From: Pseudazoarcus pumilus
Lineage (GTDB): Bacteria > Pseudomonadota > Gammaproteobacteria > Burkholderiales > Rhodocyclaceae
Reading direction: 5' to 3'
Assembly (NCBI RefSeq): GCF_002872475.1
Contig: NZ_CP025682.1
Location: 1 to 64,000, forward strand
Length of the DNA stretch: 64,000 nt
The notes below the pieces were generated by a model. That model was not told the origin of the DNA, made no database searches, and worked only from the letters and a program-made list of their open reading frames with translations. Below, piece by piece: positions 49,505 through 58,589 of this stretch. A program made the position numbers and the translations under genes. The number at the start of each line of letters is the position of its first letter. Position 1 is the stretch's first letter.

Positions 49505-51136
49505 ATGGATTTCGAGATTCCGGAAACCCTGGCGAACAAGCTGCTCGATCACGTCGACGCGACCAGCCCGCTGGGCCGTCAACTTGCCCAGACCGGCATC
49601 TACCATGGGCGCAGCGTGGTGCCCAGCCGCCTGTTCGACGTGTCCGACCTGGACGCCTTCCACGAGCTGTGCGAGCGCGAGGGCGAGCACGCGACGATGC
49701 TGCAGATCTCGGCGCTGCGCCGCATCCGCAACGAGCCTGCCGGCATCGGCGTGGATGATCTGGAAGTGTTCATTCCGGCACTGGTCGCCTATCTGTTCAA
49801 GGACGTGCGCGACGGCTGGCTGTACCGCCGCAACAAGGATGGCGTGATGCTGCCCTGGCTGGTCAGCTACGTGCGCCTGTTCAACCCCGACCAGGGCTCG
49901 CCCTACGTCATCGTGGGCCTGCTGGCCAACACCATCTGGTCGGCCCACAACGAGGTCTCCGACGATCCGATGAGCCGTCTCGGCGGCATGACCAACGCCA
50001 TCGTGTTCTACAAGCAGGACCTGCAGGGCAAGACCGTGCCCGACCTGCTCGCCGAGCGAGGCTACTTCAAGGAAACCGACGAGCTGCGGCGCGAGTATCA
50101 GGCCCAAGAGGACCGCTTCCTCGCGCTGCAGCCAGCCTTCGGCGAACAGTTCGCCTGTCGCAACGCGATGTTCCTCGCACGCGGGCCGCAGAGCACCGAG
50201 TTCATGAAGATGCCGCGCGGCAAGGTCGCCAAGTGCGTCAACGACGAGGGCGTGCTCGACCGCAGTTTCGATGTCAACGCCGACACCAGTTTCTGGCGCG
50301 AGCTGGGCATCCCGACCGGCTTCGACCGCGTGCCGCTGCATTGCTATCTGTACCTGTTCCACCTCGAGCTGCACCGCAACGTGTGGGTGCACGTGCAGAA
50401 CCTGGAACAGTACGAGTACAAGCCGGAACTGCGCGAGAAGCTGGTGCTGCCCGACTCGCACCGCGACCTCATCGACATCCTCACCTCGGATCTCGAAGTG
50501 CTGGTCGACGACATCGTCGAGGGAAAGTCCGGCGGCACCATCATCCTGTGCCAGGGCGCGCCCGGTCTGGGCAAGACGCTCACCGCCGAGGTCTATTCCG
50601 AGGTCGTCGGCAAGCCGCTGTACCGCGTGCATTCGGGGCAGTTGGGCATCACCGCCGAATCGGTCGAGGCCAATTTGTCGACCATCCTGCAGCGCGCTGC
50701 ACGCTGGGACGCGATCATGCTGCTCGACGAAGCCGACGTGTACATCCGCTGCCGCGACAACGACCTGCAGCACAACGCCATCGTCGCCGAGTTTCTGCGC
50801 ACGCTCGAATACTTCGACGGCCTGCTCTTCATGACCACCAACCGCGACGACGACGTCGACGATGCCATCCTGTCGCGCTGCATCGCCACCATCAAGTACG
50901 AGGTGCCGCCGCGCGACGCCGCCATCCGCCTGTGGCACACCCTCGCCGACCAGTTCAACGTGGAGTTGCCCGCGGGTCTGGTCGAGACGCTCGCCGACAC
51001 CTACGCGGATGCGAGCGGGCGCGACATCAAGGAGTTGCTCAAGCTCACCGCGCGCTTTTGCCGCAGCAAGGACATCCCGCTGTCGGAAAAGGCCTTCGCG
51101 CAGTGCGCGGTGTTCCGCGGGGTGGGTGGCCAGTGA
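49505..51136 (+). CDS. AAA+ ATPase with large unknown N-terminal region
   Basis: The 543-residue protein has an AAA+ ATPase domain in its C-terminal half (about 325-530). Walker A is CQGAPGLGKTLTAE near 352, Walker B IMLLDEADVYIR near 406, sensor-1 MTTNRDDDVDDAILSR near 442, and arginine-finger SRCIATIKYEVPP near 456. The first 320 residues, probably a client-recognition module, match no family I know. ACAGGAG precedes ATG 49505. A candidate RNA lies upstream. It is not near chaperone, protease or defence genes with a clear link. Biological role unknown. Confidence 0.82.
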   Translation: MDFEIPETLANKLLDHVDATSPLGRQLAQTGIYHGRSVVPSRLFDVSDLDAFHELCEREGEHATMLQISALRRIRNEPAGIGVDDLEVFIPALVAYLFKDVRDGWLYRRNKDGVMLPWLVSYVRLFNPDQGSPYVIVGLLANTIWSAHNEVSDDPMSRLGGMTNAIVFYKQDLQGKTVPDLLAERGYFKETDELRREYQAQEDRFLALQPAFGEQFACRNAMFLARGPQSTEFMKMPRGKVAKCVNDEGVLDRSFDVNADTSFWRELGIPTGFDRVPLHCYLYLFHLELHRNVWVHVQNLEQYEYKPELREKLVLPDSHRDLIDILTSDLEVLVDDIVEGKSGGTIILCQGAPGLGKTLTAEVYSEVVGKPLYRVHSGQLGITAESVEANLSTILQRAARWDAIMLLDEADVYIRCRDNDLQHNAIVAEFLRTLEYFDGLLFMTTNRDDDVDDAILSRCIATIKYEVPPRDAAIRLWHTLADQFNVELPAGLVETLADTYADASGRDIKELLKLTARFCRSKDIPLSEKAFAQCAVFRGVGGQ

Positions 51137-51184
51137 GTCATCACTGAGCGGCGGCTGTGGGCATCGAAGTACGGGCGCACCGCC

Positions 51185-52825
51185 TCAGGCGGCGTCGCCC
51201 GCTTCGAGCTCCAGCAGCTTCGCCGCGCGCGTCGACATCACCAGCATCAGCTTCATTCCGGCGCGCGTGGCGCCGACGAAGAGCTTGCGCTGCGTGCGCG
51301 TGTCCAGCGCGTCGAAGTCGATCTCGGTGAAGATCACGCAGGGTGCGGCCTGGCCCTTGAAGCGGTGTACCGAGTCGATGAGGAAGTCACCCTGCGTGTA
51401 TTCGGGTGAGCCGACCAGGTCGTAACGCCCGGTGAAGGCGCGCAGGGCATGCTGGCCGAGGTGCGTGAGCGGCGTGAAGCACGAATTCTCGCGGCCGCGG
51501 AAGGTGACGATGGCGATGTGTTCGCGCCGGAAGCCCAGCCCGATCGCGCGCGTGATGGCGCGGCGCGTGCGCTCCATGAGTTGCGTCGAGTCGTCCCAGG
51601 TCGACACCTCCACCTCCGAGTCGGCCAGCGGGCTGCCCGCGTCGACTGGCGTGTGTGGCTGCAGGCTGCGATTGAGCAGCGCGACGATGTCGGCCGGGCT
51701 GCGGTAGTTGCGCTCGCTGGTGATCCGCACCCAGCCCGGCAGGTCCACGTCCGCGCGCTCGTAGAGGTTCTGCATCGGGTCTTCCAGCCACCACGCGCGG
51801 CCGTCGGCCGGAATCAGCCGCAGCAGCGCGTCGCGCCAGGTCGGTGTGAAATCCTGACCCTCGTCGACGATCAGTTCCTCGTACTGCGGCTGCGTGTCGA
51901 GCGCGGTGAAGTCGCTCTCCAGCCGCGCGAAGGCGCCTGGTGCGGAGAAGTCCGGCGGGCGCCCGGCGGCCGAGAGCATGTGGTCGCACAGCTGGTGATA
52001 GGTGAGCACATCCGCACCGGGCGGGGCGATGCGCGCGATGTGATCGGCCAGCGGGCGGTTGTAGCAGACATACAGCGGGCGGCGTCCGGCCGCGAGCGCG
52101 TCGCGCAGCACGGCCAGCGCGAGCTGGGTCTTGCCGCTGCCGGCGGTGCCGGTGACGCGCAGGCGATGCGGCTGCACCTCGATGCGTCGCGCCCATTCGG
52201 CCAAGCCGCCGGCGAGCCGCGTGTACAGCGTGGCGGCCTGGCCGACCAGCGCGCTGGCATCCGGTTCGAGCTGCAGTTCGTCGGCGAAGAAGCGTTCCAG
52301 GCGCGCGACGCGTGACGGATCGGGGCTGTCCGCGGCGAGCAGCTCGACCACGGTCGTGACCAGACGCTCGCGTGTGTTGGCATCGATGATGCGCGACGGG
52401 TCGAGGCCGGCCGTGCCGGGTGCGCGAACGACGTGGTCGGGGCAGTACAGCAGCAGGTCCAGTTCCGGCGCCTCGCCGTCCGGCAGGGCAGCCAGGCGTG
52501 CGCGCAGGTGATCGGCGGTGCGCGCCAGATCGACGCTGACGTTGCGACGCGTGCGGATGTGGCGCTTGACCAGCCCGGCGTCGGTTTCATCGAGGAAGCC
52601 GGCGACCTGTTCGATCAGCAGCACGCGCCCGGCGGGGCCGACGACGACGAAATCGACGCTGCCGAAGAGCAGTGTTTCGTTCGCGGCGCGCGTCCAGTGG
52701 ATGCCGTGGAATACCGTGAATTCGGCCGGCAGGCGTTCGGCGAGTTCGGCCAGGGTGTCGAGCTTGCGTGCCAGCGCCCCGGAAGCGGGGATGCTGCGCC
52801 AGCCGTCAGGGTGAATGCGGGGCAT
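51185..52825 (-). CDS. NERD-like nuclease/SF1 UvrD-type helicase
   Basis: The 546-residue protein has an N-terminal NERD-like region (about 1-160: HPDGWRSIPASG, GSVDFVVVGPAGRVLLIEQV) and a UvrD/Rep-like helicase part: Walker A VTGTAGSGKTQLALAVL near 220, VCYNRPLADHI, LIVDEGQDFTPTWRD near 318, SERNYRSPADIVALLN near 367, DSVHRFKGQAAPCVIF near 485. It could process DNA ends or nucleic acid structures. The ATG at 52825 gives the MPRIHPDGW start of the family; its ribosome site is weak. The Hsp20 genes lie upstream on the same strand. Confidence 0.8.
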   Translation of the reverse strand: MPRIHPDGWRSIPASGALARKLDTLAELAERLPAEFTVFHGIHWTRAANETLLFGSVDFVVVGPAGRVLLIEQVAGFLDETDAGLVKRHIRTRRNVSVDLARTADHLRARLAALPDGEAPELDLLLYCPDHVVRAPGTAGLDPSRIIDANTRERLVTTVVELLAADSPDPSRVARLERFFADELQLEPDASALVGQAATLYTRLAGGLAEWARRIEVQPHRLRVTGTAGSGKTQLALAVLRDALAAGRRPLYVCYNRPLADHIARIAPPGADVLTYHQLCDHMLSAAGRPPDFSAPGAFARLESDFTALDTQPQYEELIVDEGQDFTPTWRDALLRLIPADGRAWWLEDPMQNLYERADVDLPGWVRITSERNYRSPADIVALLNRSLQPHTPVDAGSPLADSEVEVSTWDDSTQLMERTRRAITRAIGLGFRREHIAIVTFRGRENSCFTPLTHLGQHALRAFTGRYDLVGSPEYTQGDFLIDSVHRFKGQAAPCVIFTEIDFDALDTRTQRKLFVGATRAGMKLMLVMSTRAAKLLELEAGDAA

Positions 52826-52901
52826 GGTCGAGACCACAGGTTCGGCAACGCCCCATGGTACTCGCAGCCGCCCGCCCACCGGCAGGCGGCTGCGACACGC
52901 C

Positions 52902-53270
52902 TCAGGCGGCCTGCACCTCGATGCGGCGCGGCTGGGCGTGGGCGTGCTTCGGGATGCGCAGCTTGAGCACGCCGTCGCGGAACTCGGCGGTGATGGTGCC
53001 GGTGTCGAGTTCCGGGCTCAGCGCGAAGGCACGCCGATAGCGCGCCACGCGCACCTCGGCCCAGGTCGGTTCCATGCCCTCGGGCGTGTCGACGACGATG
53101 TCGCCCTCGATGCGCAGCGTGTCGCCGTCGACGTCGATCGCGATCCTGTCCTTGGGCACACCGGGCAGATCCGCGCGCAGCGTGATGCCGCCGGTGTCTT
53201 CGAGCACGTCGACGCGCGGTTGCAGCGTCGCGGTCTCCTCGGTCTTGCGGGTCTCGTTCTTCTCGCTCAT
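52902..53270 (-). CDS. Hsp20/alpha-crystallin chaperone (downstream copy)
   Basis: The 122-residue small heat-shock protein has an alpha-crystallin domain (about 15-115): RVDVLEDTGGITLRADLPGV, IAIDVDGDTLRIEGDI, RRAFALSPELDTGTITAEFRDGVLKLRIPK, with the A-x-x-x-x-G-V-L motif. Hsp20 proteins hold unfolding proteins during heat stress. It lies 21 bases after the other Hsp20 gene, so they are one operon. The short N-terminal arm (about 15 residues) is unusual and could alter oligomer size. Confidence 0.92.
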   Translation of the reverse strand: MSEKNETRKTEETATLQPRVDVLEDTGGITLRADLPGVPKDRIAIDVDGDTLRIEGDIVVDTPEGMEPTWAEVRVARYRRAFALSPELDTGTITAEFRDGVLKLRIPKHAHAQPRRIEVQAA

Positions 53271-53291
53271 GGTCGTCTTACCTCCGGGTGA

Positions 53292-53741
53292 TCACTGGAT
53301 GGTGATGCGTCGCGGCTGCATCGCTTCGCGCCGCGCGACGCGGATATGCAGCACGCCGTCGCGGTAGTGCGCGCTGACCTGTTCGGGGTCGGCATCCTCG
53401 GGCAGCGACACGGCGCGGCGGAAGCGTCCCGCGAAGCGTTCGCTGGCGTAGACGGGCTGCTTGGGGTCGTCCGGGCGGTCGTTCTTGCGCTCGCCCTCGA
53501 TCGACAGCACGCCGCGCTCGACGCGTACGTCGAACTCCTGCGCCGACATGCCCGGCGCGAAGGCGTAGATGTGCACCGCGTCCGGCGCCGAGCCGACGTT
53601 GATGGCCGGAAAGGCGCCGCTCGCAACGGCGCGGATCGAGCCCGGCCGGCCGGTCGTGCCGAAGAGTTGCTGCAGTTCGCGCTGCAGGCGTTCGAAATCG
53701 GCGGCAAACCCGCCGGGCGAAGTCAGAAGCGATTCGTACAT
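53292..53741 (-). CDS. Hsp20/alpha-crystallin chaperone (upstream copy)
   Basis: The 149-residue Hsp20 has an N-terminal arm (about 1-45) and an alpha-crystallin domain: VHIYAFAPGMSAQEFDVRVERGVLSIEGERKN near 60-95, FRRAVSLPEDADPEQVSAHYRDGVLHI near 115-140. It is the typical class A-like form and is clearly divergent from its neighbour. ATG 53741 is preferred, with AGGGGG upstream; an ATG at 53768 would add nine residues. The pair suggests hetero-oligomers or staged heat response. Confidence 0.92.
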   Translation of the reverse strand: MYESLLTSPGGFAADFERLQRELQQLFGTTGRPGSIRAVASGAFPAINVGSAPDAVHIYAFAPGMSAQEFDVRVERGVLSIEGERKNDRPDDPKQPVYASERFAGRFRRAVSLPEDADPEQVSAHYRDGVLHIRVARREAMQPRRITIQ

Positions 53742-54020
53742 GGTCTTGCCCCCTATGAGAAGTTGCACTACGACGGCCGTCGGGGAGTGTCCTGGCGCCG
53801 CCGCCGCCGACCGTCCGTGATCGATATATGCCGGCGCGTATCCCCGACTTCAAGAGGGCGATGGTGCGTTTCCTTCCTGCGGGTTTTCCGAGGCTTGCGC
53901 ACCCCGTCACGGGCGCCCATAGTGAATTGTCGGCGCCGGTTCCATGCATGCCGCATGAGCCGCGCCGCGACCACAAAGGCCGTCGGCATTCGTGCAACGG
54001 TCAGGCATGGAGGAACAGCG

Positions 54021-54614
54021 ATGGCAAACTTCCACGCAATCGGCGTATCGGTGCTCACGGGCAAGACGCGTCTCGTCACCCAGCCCGAGACCCGGCCGCT
54101 CGATCACATGCTCGACGAACCCGCGTTGAGTGCAATGACCGACCTGTCGCGCGTACCGGCCGCATCGGTGTCCGCGGACGAACTCGTCGATGACGCCCAT
54201 GCGCGCATGCTCGAGCGACGTGTGCGCATGTTGTTCGTGGTCGATCACGCCGGATTTCTGGCCGGTCTGATCACCAGCAACGATCTTCTCGGCGAGAAGC
54301 CGATGCAGGTCGTGCGCGAGCGTGGCGTGCGTCACGACGAGATCCGCGTGCAGGACATCATGACTCCGGCCGAGGCAGTCGAGGCGCTGGACATCGACGA
54401 TCTGGGCGGTGCGCGCGTCGGCGACATCGTCGAGACCATGCGCAGCCGCGCGCGTCAGCACGCGCTGGTGGTGCGCCACGACGCCGAAGGCCTGCCGCAG
54501 GTGTGCGGCGTGTTCTCGGCGGCCGACCTGTCGCGCCGGCTGGGCATCGAGGTGGTGCCGATGAAGGTCGCACGCACCTTCGCCGAGATCGAGGAGTCGC
54601 TCGCCCACGAGTGA
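54021..54614 (+). CDS. CBS-domain protein
   Basis: The 197-residue protein consists largely of a tandem CBS pair. The first module is ARMLERRVRMLFVVDHAGFLAGLITSNDLLG-like near 65-95, the second RVQDIMTP/HALVVRHDAEGLPQVCGVFSAADLSRRLG near 115-180. CBS pairs bind adenosyl ligands such as AMP or ATP and act as energy or ligand sensors. The ribosome site GGAGGAAC lies just before ATG 54021. No effector domain is attached. It is convergent with nothing and divergent from the Hsp20 operon. Confidence 0.88.
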   Translation: MANFHAIGVSVLTGKTRLVTQPETRPLDHMLDEPALSAMTDLSRVPAASVSADELVDDAHARMLERRVRMLFVVDHAGFLAGLITSNDLLGEKPMQVVRERGVRHDEIRVQDIMTPAEAVEALDIDDLGGARVGDIVETMRSRARQHALVVRHDAEGLPQVCGVFSAADLSRRLGIEVVPMKVARTFAEIEESLAHE

Positions 54615-54787
54615 GCCGGGCGCGGATCGCAGCGTGCCGGCCGGTGCCGGCGTTACGAAAGGCTTCGTGGCTTGTGCGGCGCGGGGCGGCGTGATTACAT
54701 GGCGGCTTTGCGCAGGAGCCGCCGTCCCGTGACCGCCGCGTTCGTTCCCCGTCGCCTCCCGCGCGCCCGTCCGTCCGAGGCGGGACG

Positions 54788-56074
54788 ATGAACGGCATCT
54801 TCCTCGGCATCGTCCTGATCGCCTTCGCGGCCGCGGCCTGGCGCCAGATCGGCCATGTCCCGGTCGAGGGCCAGCCCTCGCCGATGGAGGCGCTCTCGTC
54901 CGGCATGATCGATGCGGCCGGCGGCGCGGTCGAACTTGCGCTGGGTCTGGTCGGCGTGATGACGCTGTTCCTCGGGCTGATGAAGGTCGCCGAGGCCGGC
55001 GGCCTGCTGGTGATCATCGCCAAGCTGATCCGCCCGCTGATGACACGCCTGTTCCCGGAGGTGCCGCCCAATCACCCGGCGATGGGCGCGATGATCCTCA
55101 ACATGTCGGCCAACGCGCTGGGTCTGGGCAATGCCGCCACGCCCTTCGGCATCCGTGCGATGCAGGAACTCGACAAGCTCAACACGCGCCCCGGGACTGC
55201 GACCAACGCGATGGCGCTGTTCCTCGCGATCAACACCTCGAGCATCACGCTGCTGCCCACCGGCGTCATCGCGATCCGCGCCGCGGCCGGCTCGGCCGAC
55301 CCGGCCGCCATCCTGCCGACGACGCTTTTCGCGACCATTTGCGCGACGATCGCCGCTGTTTCGGCGGCGTTTCTCTATCGACGCTTCTTCCCGCTGGGCC
55401 CGCTCGATCCCGATGCCGCACCTGTCGACCGCCCCTGGGTGAACGAGGAAGGCGAACACATCGAGGACGCCGGCGCCTATCCGCTGTGGGTGTCGGTCGC
55501 GGCCCTGGTGACGCTGTTCGCGCTGATTCCCTTCACCATCGTCTACGGCCGTGCGATTTCGCCGTGGATCGTGCCGGGGCTGATGGTCGGCTTCCTGGTG
55601 TTCGGCGCATCGCGCGGCGTGCGCATCTACGAGGTCTTCGTCGAGGGCGCCAAGGATGGCTTCCAGGTGGCGTTGCGCATCATCCCGTATCTGGTCGCCA
55701 TCCTCGTCGCGGTCGGCATGTTCCGCGCCAGCGGCGCGATGGACTACATGGTGGCCACGCTCGGTGCGCTCACTGGCAAGGTCGGCCTGCCCGCGGAGGC
55801 CTTGCCGATGGCGCTGCTGCGCCCGCTCTCCGGTTCCGGCGCCTACGGCGTGATGGCCTCCATCATCAACGACCCGGCGATCGGCCCGGACAGCTACGTG
55901 GGCATGCTGGTGACCACGCTGCAGGGTTCGACCGAGACCACCTTCTACGTGCTGGCGGTGTATTTCGGCGCTGTGCAGATACGGCGCATCCGTCATACCC
56001 TGGCCGCGGCGCTGACCGCCGACGTGGTGGCGGTGATCGCGGCGGTGGCGATCTGCTCCTACCTGTTCCTGTGA
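54788..56074 (+). CDS. SpmA/SpmB-like nucleoside-recognition-domain membrane protein
   Basis: The 428-residue membrane protein is a fusion of two Gate/nucleoside-recognition modules, matching SpmA (about 1-200) and SpmB (about 220-428), the two proteins that occur separately in spore-forming bacteria. Motifs NMSANALGLGNAATPFGIRAM near 100 and LRPLSGSGAYGVMASIINDP near 345 are family signatures. It is a multi-pass inner-membrane protein, perhaps involved in transport of a small molecule. Its stop overlaps the modA start by one base. Function in non-sporulating bacteria is unknown. Confidence 0.88.
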   Translation: MNGIFLGIVLIAFAAAAWRQIGHVPVEGQPSPMEALSSGMIDAAGGAVELALGLVGVMTLFLGLMKVAEAGGLLVIIAKLIRPLMTRLFPEVPPNHPAMGAMILNMSANALGLGNAATPFGIRAMQELDKLNTRPGTATNAMALFLAINTSSITLLPTGVIAIRAAAGSADPAAILPTTLFATICATIAAVSAAFLYRRFFPLGPLDPDAAPVDRPWVNEEGEHIEDAGAYPLWVSVAALVTLFALIPFTIVYGRAISPWIVPGLMVGFLVFGASRGVRIYEVFVEGAKDGFQVALRIIPYLVAILVAVGMFRASGAMDYMVATLGALTGKVGLPAEALPMALLRPLSGSGAYGVMASIINDPAIGPDSYVGMLVTTLQGSTETTFYVLAVYFGAVQIRRIRHTLAAALTADVVAVIAAVAICSYLFL

Positions 56075-56820
56075 TGCGTCTGCTCCTGATCCTCGCGCTT
56101 GTGTTGTCGGCCGCCTGCGCACAGGCGGCGCAGATCCGCGTCGCCGTGGCCGCCAACTTCCACGGCACGCTGCAGCAACTGGCCGAGCGCTTTGCCGCGC
56201 ACAGCGGTCATCGCCTCGTCATCAGTGCCGGCGCGTCCGGCGCGCTGGCCACCCAGATCGCCAACGGCGCGCCCTTCGATGTGTTCCTGTCGGCGGACGG
56301 GGAGCGTCCGCGCTGGCTGGAGGAACGCGGCCTTGCCGTGACCGGCACGCGCTTCGTCTATGCGCGCGGCGTGCTGGTGCTGTGGAGCCCGCGTGCGGGC
56401 GTGGTCGACGCCGACGGCGCGGTGCTGACGGCTGGCAGCTTCCGTCATCTGGCGCTGGCCGACCCGCGCCTTGCGCCCTACGGCGCGGCGGCCGAGCAGG
56501 TGCTGCGCGCACGCGGGGTGTTCGAGTCGCTCGATGCCGCGCGGCGGCTGGTGCGTGGACAGTCCATCGGTCAGACCTGGAGCCAGGTCGCCAGCGGCGC
56601 GGCGGAACTGGGCTTCGTCGCGCTGGCGCAGGTGCGCCGCGACGGCGTGGTACCGGGCTCGCACTGGATCGTGCCGCGCGAGCTCCACGCGCCCATCGAA
56701 CAGGCGGCCGTGTTGCTCGCCGGCGCTGCCGAGCCCGACGCGGCGCGCGACTTTCTCGCCTGGCTGCGTGGCGACGAGGCGCGTGCGCTGATCGAGGCTG
56801 CCGGCTACGGCGTGCACTGA
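56074..56820 (+). CDS. modA: Molybdate ABC transporter, periplasmic binding protein
   Basis: The 248-residue ModA precursor has a signal peptide ending near ACAQAAQI (about 19) and the ModA framework VAVAANFHGTLQQLAERF, VISAGASGALATQIANGAPFDVFLSAD, PRWLEERGL, LADPRLAPYGAAAEQVL and SIGQTWSQVASGAAELGFVALAQV. It captures molybdate (and tungstate) for the permease. The ATG overlaps the preceding stop; modB starts 2 bases after the modA stop. Confidence 0.94.
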   Translation: MRLLLILALVLSAACAQAAQIRVAVAANFHGTLQQLAERFAAHSGHRLVISAGASGALATQIANGAPFDVFLSADGERPRWLEERGLAVTGTRFVYARGVLVLWSPRAGVVDADGAVLTAGSFRHLALADPRLAPYGAAAEQVLRARGVFESLDAARRLVRGQSIGQTWSQVASGAAELGFVALAQVRRDGVVPGSHWIVPRELHAPIEQAAVLLAGAAEPDAARDFLAWLRGDEARALIEAAGYGVH

Positions 56821-56822
56821 CG

Positions 56823-57509
56823 ATGCTCTCGCCGCAGGACCTGACCGCGCTGTGGATCACCTTCCGGCTGGCCGCCATCAGCACCGTGCTGCTCATCGTG
56901 CTGGCTACACCGTTGGCGTGGTGGCTGGCGCAGACCCGTTCGCGCGGGCGCACCGTGGTCGAGGCGCTGGTGGCCATGCCGCTGGTGCTGCCGCCCACGG
57001 TGATCGGCTTCTACCTGCTGCTGCTGCTCGGTCCGCAAGGCGCCATCGGCGGTTTCCTGGAGCGCATCGGCGTTGGCCATCTGGCCTTCAGCTTTGCCGG
57101 GCTGGTGATCGGCTCGATGATCTATTCGCTGCCATTCGTCGTGCAGCCGCTGCAGAACGCCTTCCAGGCCACCGGCACGCGTGTGCTGGAGGCGGCCGCG
57201 ACGCTGCGCGCCGGCCCGCTCGACCGCTTCCTCAGCGTTTCGTTGCCGCTGGCGCGGCGCGGTTTCCTGACCGCCGCAGTGCTGTCCTTCGCGCATACGC
57301 TGGGTGAATTCGGCGTGATCATCATGCTCGGCGGCAACATCCCGGGCAGCACGCAGGTGGCGTCCATCGCCATCTACAACCACGTCGAGGCAATGGACTA
57401 CGCCGCCGCGCACGGGCTGGCGCTGGTGCTGGTGGTGCTGGCCTTCGGCCTGCTGCTGAGCGTGTATGCGATCAACCGGCGCTTCAAGGTGGTGGGGGTC
57501 GCATCGTGA
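56823..57509 (+). CDS. modB: Molybdate ABC transporter permease
   Basis: The 228-residue ModB has five or six membrane helices and the ABC permease EAA-type loop EAAATLRAGPLDRFLSVSLPLARRG near 155, which contacts ModC. PLVLPPTVIGFYLLLLLG and HTLGEFGVIIMLGGNIPG are strongly ModB-like. The ATG at 56823 gives the usual length. modC starts inside its end with GTG overlap. Confidence 0.95.
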   Translation: MLSPQDLTALWITFRLAAISTVLLIVLATPLAWWLAQTRSRGRTVVEALVAMPLVLPPTVIGFYLLLLLGPQGAIGGFLERIGVGHLAFSFAGLVIGSMIYSLPFVVQPLQNAFQATGTRVLEAAATLRAGPLDRFLSVSLPLARRGFLTAAVLSFAHTLGEFGVIIMLGGNIPGSTQVASIAIYNHVEAMDYAAAHGLALVLVVLAFGLLLSVYAINRRFKVVGVAS

Positions 57510-58579
57510 CGATCGCGGCACGTTTCCGGGTGGATCGTGGCGACTTCGTGCTCGATGTCGACCTGAAGCTGCCTTCGCGTGGCGTCACCGCGCTGTTCGG
57601 GCCGTCGGGTGCGGGCAAGACCACGGTGCTGCGCTGCATCGCCGGGCTGGAGCGGCTCGCGGACGCCCACGTCGATTTCGACGGCGAGGTGTGGCAGCAC
57701 GGGCGTGACTTCGTGCCGACGCACCGGCGCAGCCTCGGCTACGTGTTCCAGGAGGCCAGCCTGTTTCCGCACCTGTCGGCGCGCGGCAACATGGAATACG
57801 GCTTCAAGCGCATCCCGGCCGCCGAGCGGCGCATCGCCTGGGACGATCTGGTGGCGCTGCTCGACCTTGGCCATTTGCTCGACCGCCATCCGGATCAACT
57901 CTCCGGCGGCGAGCGCCAGCGCGTCGGGCTGGCGCGCGCGCTGCTTACCAGCCCGCGCCTGCTGCTGCTCGATGAGCCGCTCTCGGCGCTGGACGCGGCG
58001 CGCAAGCAGGAGATCCTGCCGTATCTGGAGCGCCTGCGTGACCAGCTCGACATCCCGATGCTGTATGTCAGCCATTCGCACGACGAGGTGATCCGGCTCG
58101 CCGATCATCTGGTGCTGCTCGACAACGGCCGCGTGCGCGCGTCCGGCCCGCTGGCCGAGACGCTGGCGCGCACCGACCTGCAGCTCTCGCGCGGCATCGA
58201 GGCCAGCGTGATGATCGAGACCACGGTGGCGGCGCACGAGGACGACTGGCATCTGTCGCGGCTGGCCTTCGCCGGGGGCGAGTTGCTGGTGCCGCGCTGC
58301 CGGCGCGAACCGGGCGGGACGCTGCGCGTGCGGGTGCATGCGCGCGACGTGGCACTGGCATGTTCGCGTGTCGAGGACAGCAGCATCAACAATCAGATCG
58401 CCGCGCGCGTGGTCGAGATCGTGCCGGCCGACGGGCCGGCCTACGTGCTGATCCGCCTCGATGCGGCCGGCGTGCCGCTGCTCGCGCGCATCACGCGGCG
58501 TTCGGCGGATCGTTTGGGGCTGGCACCGGGCGGCGCGGTGTGGGCGCAGATCAAGTCGGCGGCGCTGCTGGAGGCGTGA
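57506..58579 (+). CDS. modC: Molybdate ABC transporter ATPase
   Basis: The 357-residue ModC energises uptake. Walker A GPSGAGKTT (about 32-40), Q-loop VFQEASLFPHLS, signature LSGGERQRVGLARALL and Walker B LLLLDEPLSALD are all present. The C-terminal region (about 295-357: NQIAARVVEIVPADGPAYVLIRLDAAG) is the TOBE/mop molybdate-sensing domain. GTG 57506 overlaps the modB stop by 4 bases. The gene ends just before a large inverted repeat. Confidence 0.96.
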   Translation: MTIAARFRVDRGDFVLDVDLKLPSRGVTALFGPSGAGKTTVLRCIAGLERLADAHVDFDGEVWQHGRDFVPTHRRSLGYVFQEASLFPHLSARGNMEYGFKRIPAAERRIAWDDLVALLDLGHLLDRHPDQLSGGERQRVGLARALLTSPRLLLLDEPLSALDAARKQEILPYLERLRDQLDIPMLYVSHSHDEVIRLADHLVLLDNGRVRASGPLAETLARTDLQLSRGIEASVMIETTVAAHEDDWHLSRLAFAGGELLVPRCRREPGGTLRVRVHARDVALACSRVEDSSINNQIAARVVEIVPADGPAYVLIRLDAAGVPLLARITRRSADRLGLAPGGAVWAQIKSAALLEA

Positions 58580-58589
58580 GCGGGGTTTT

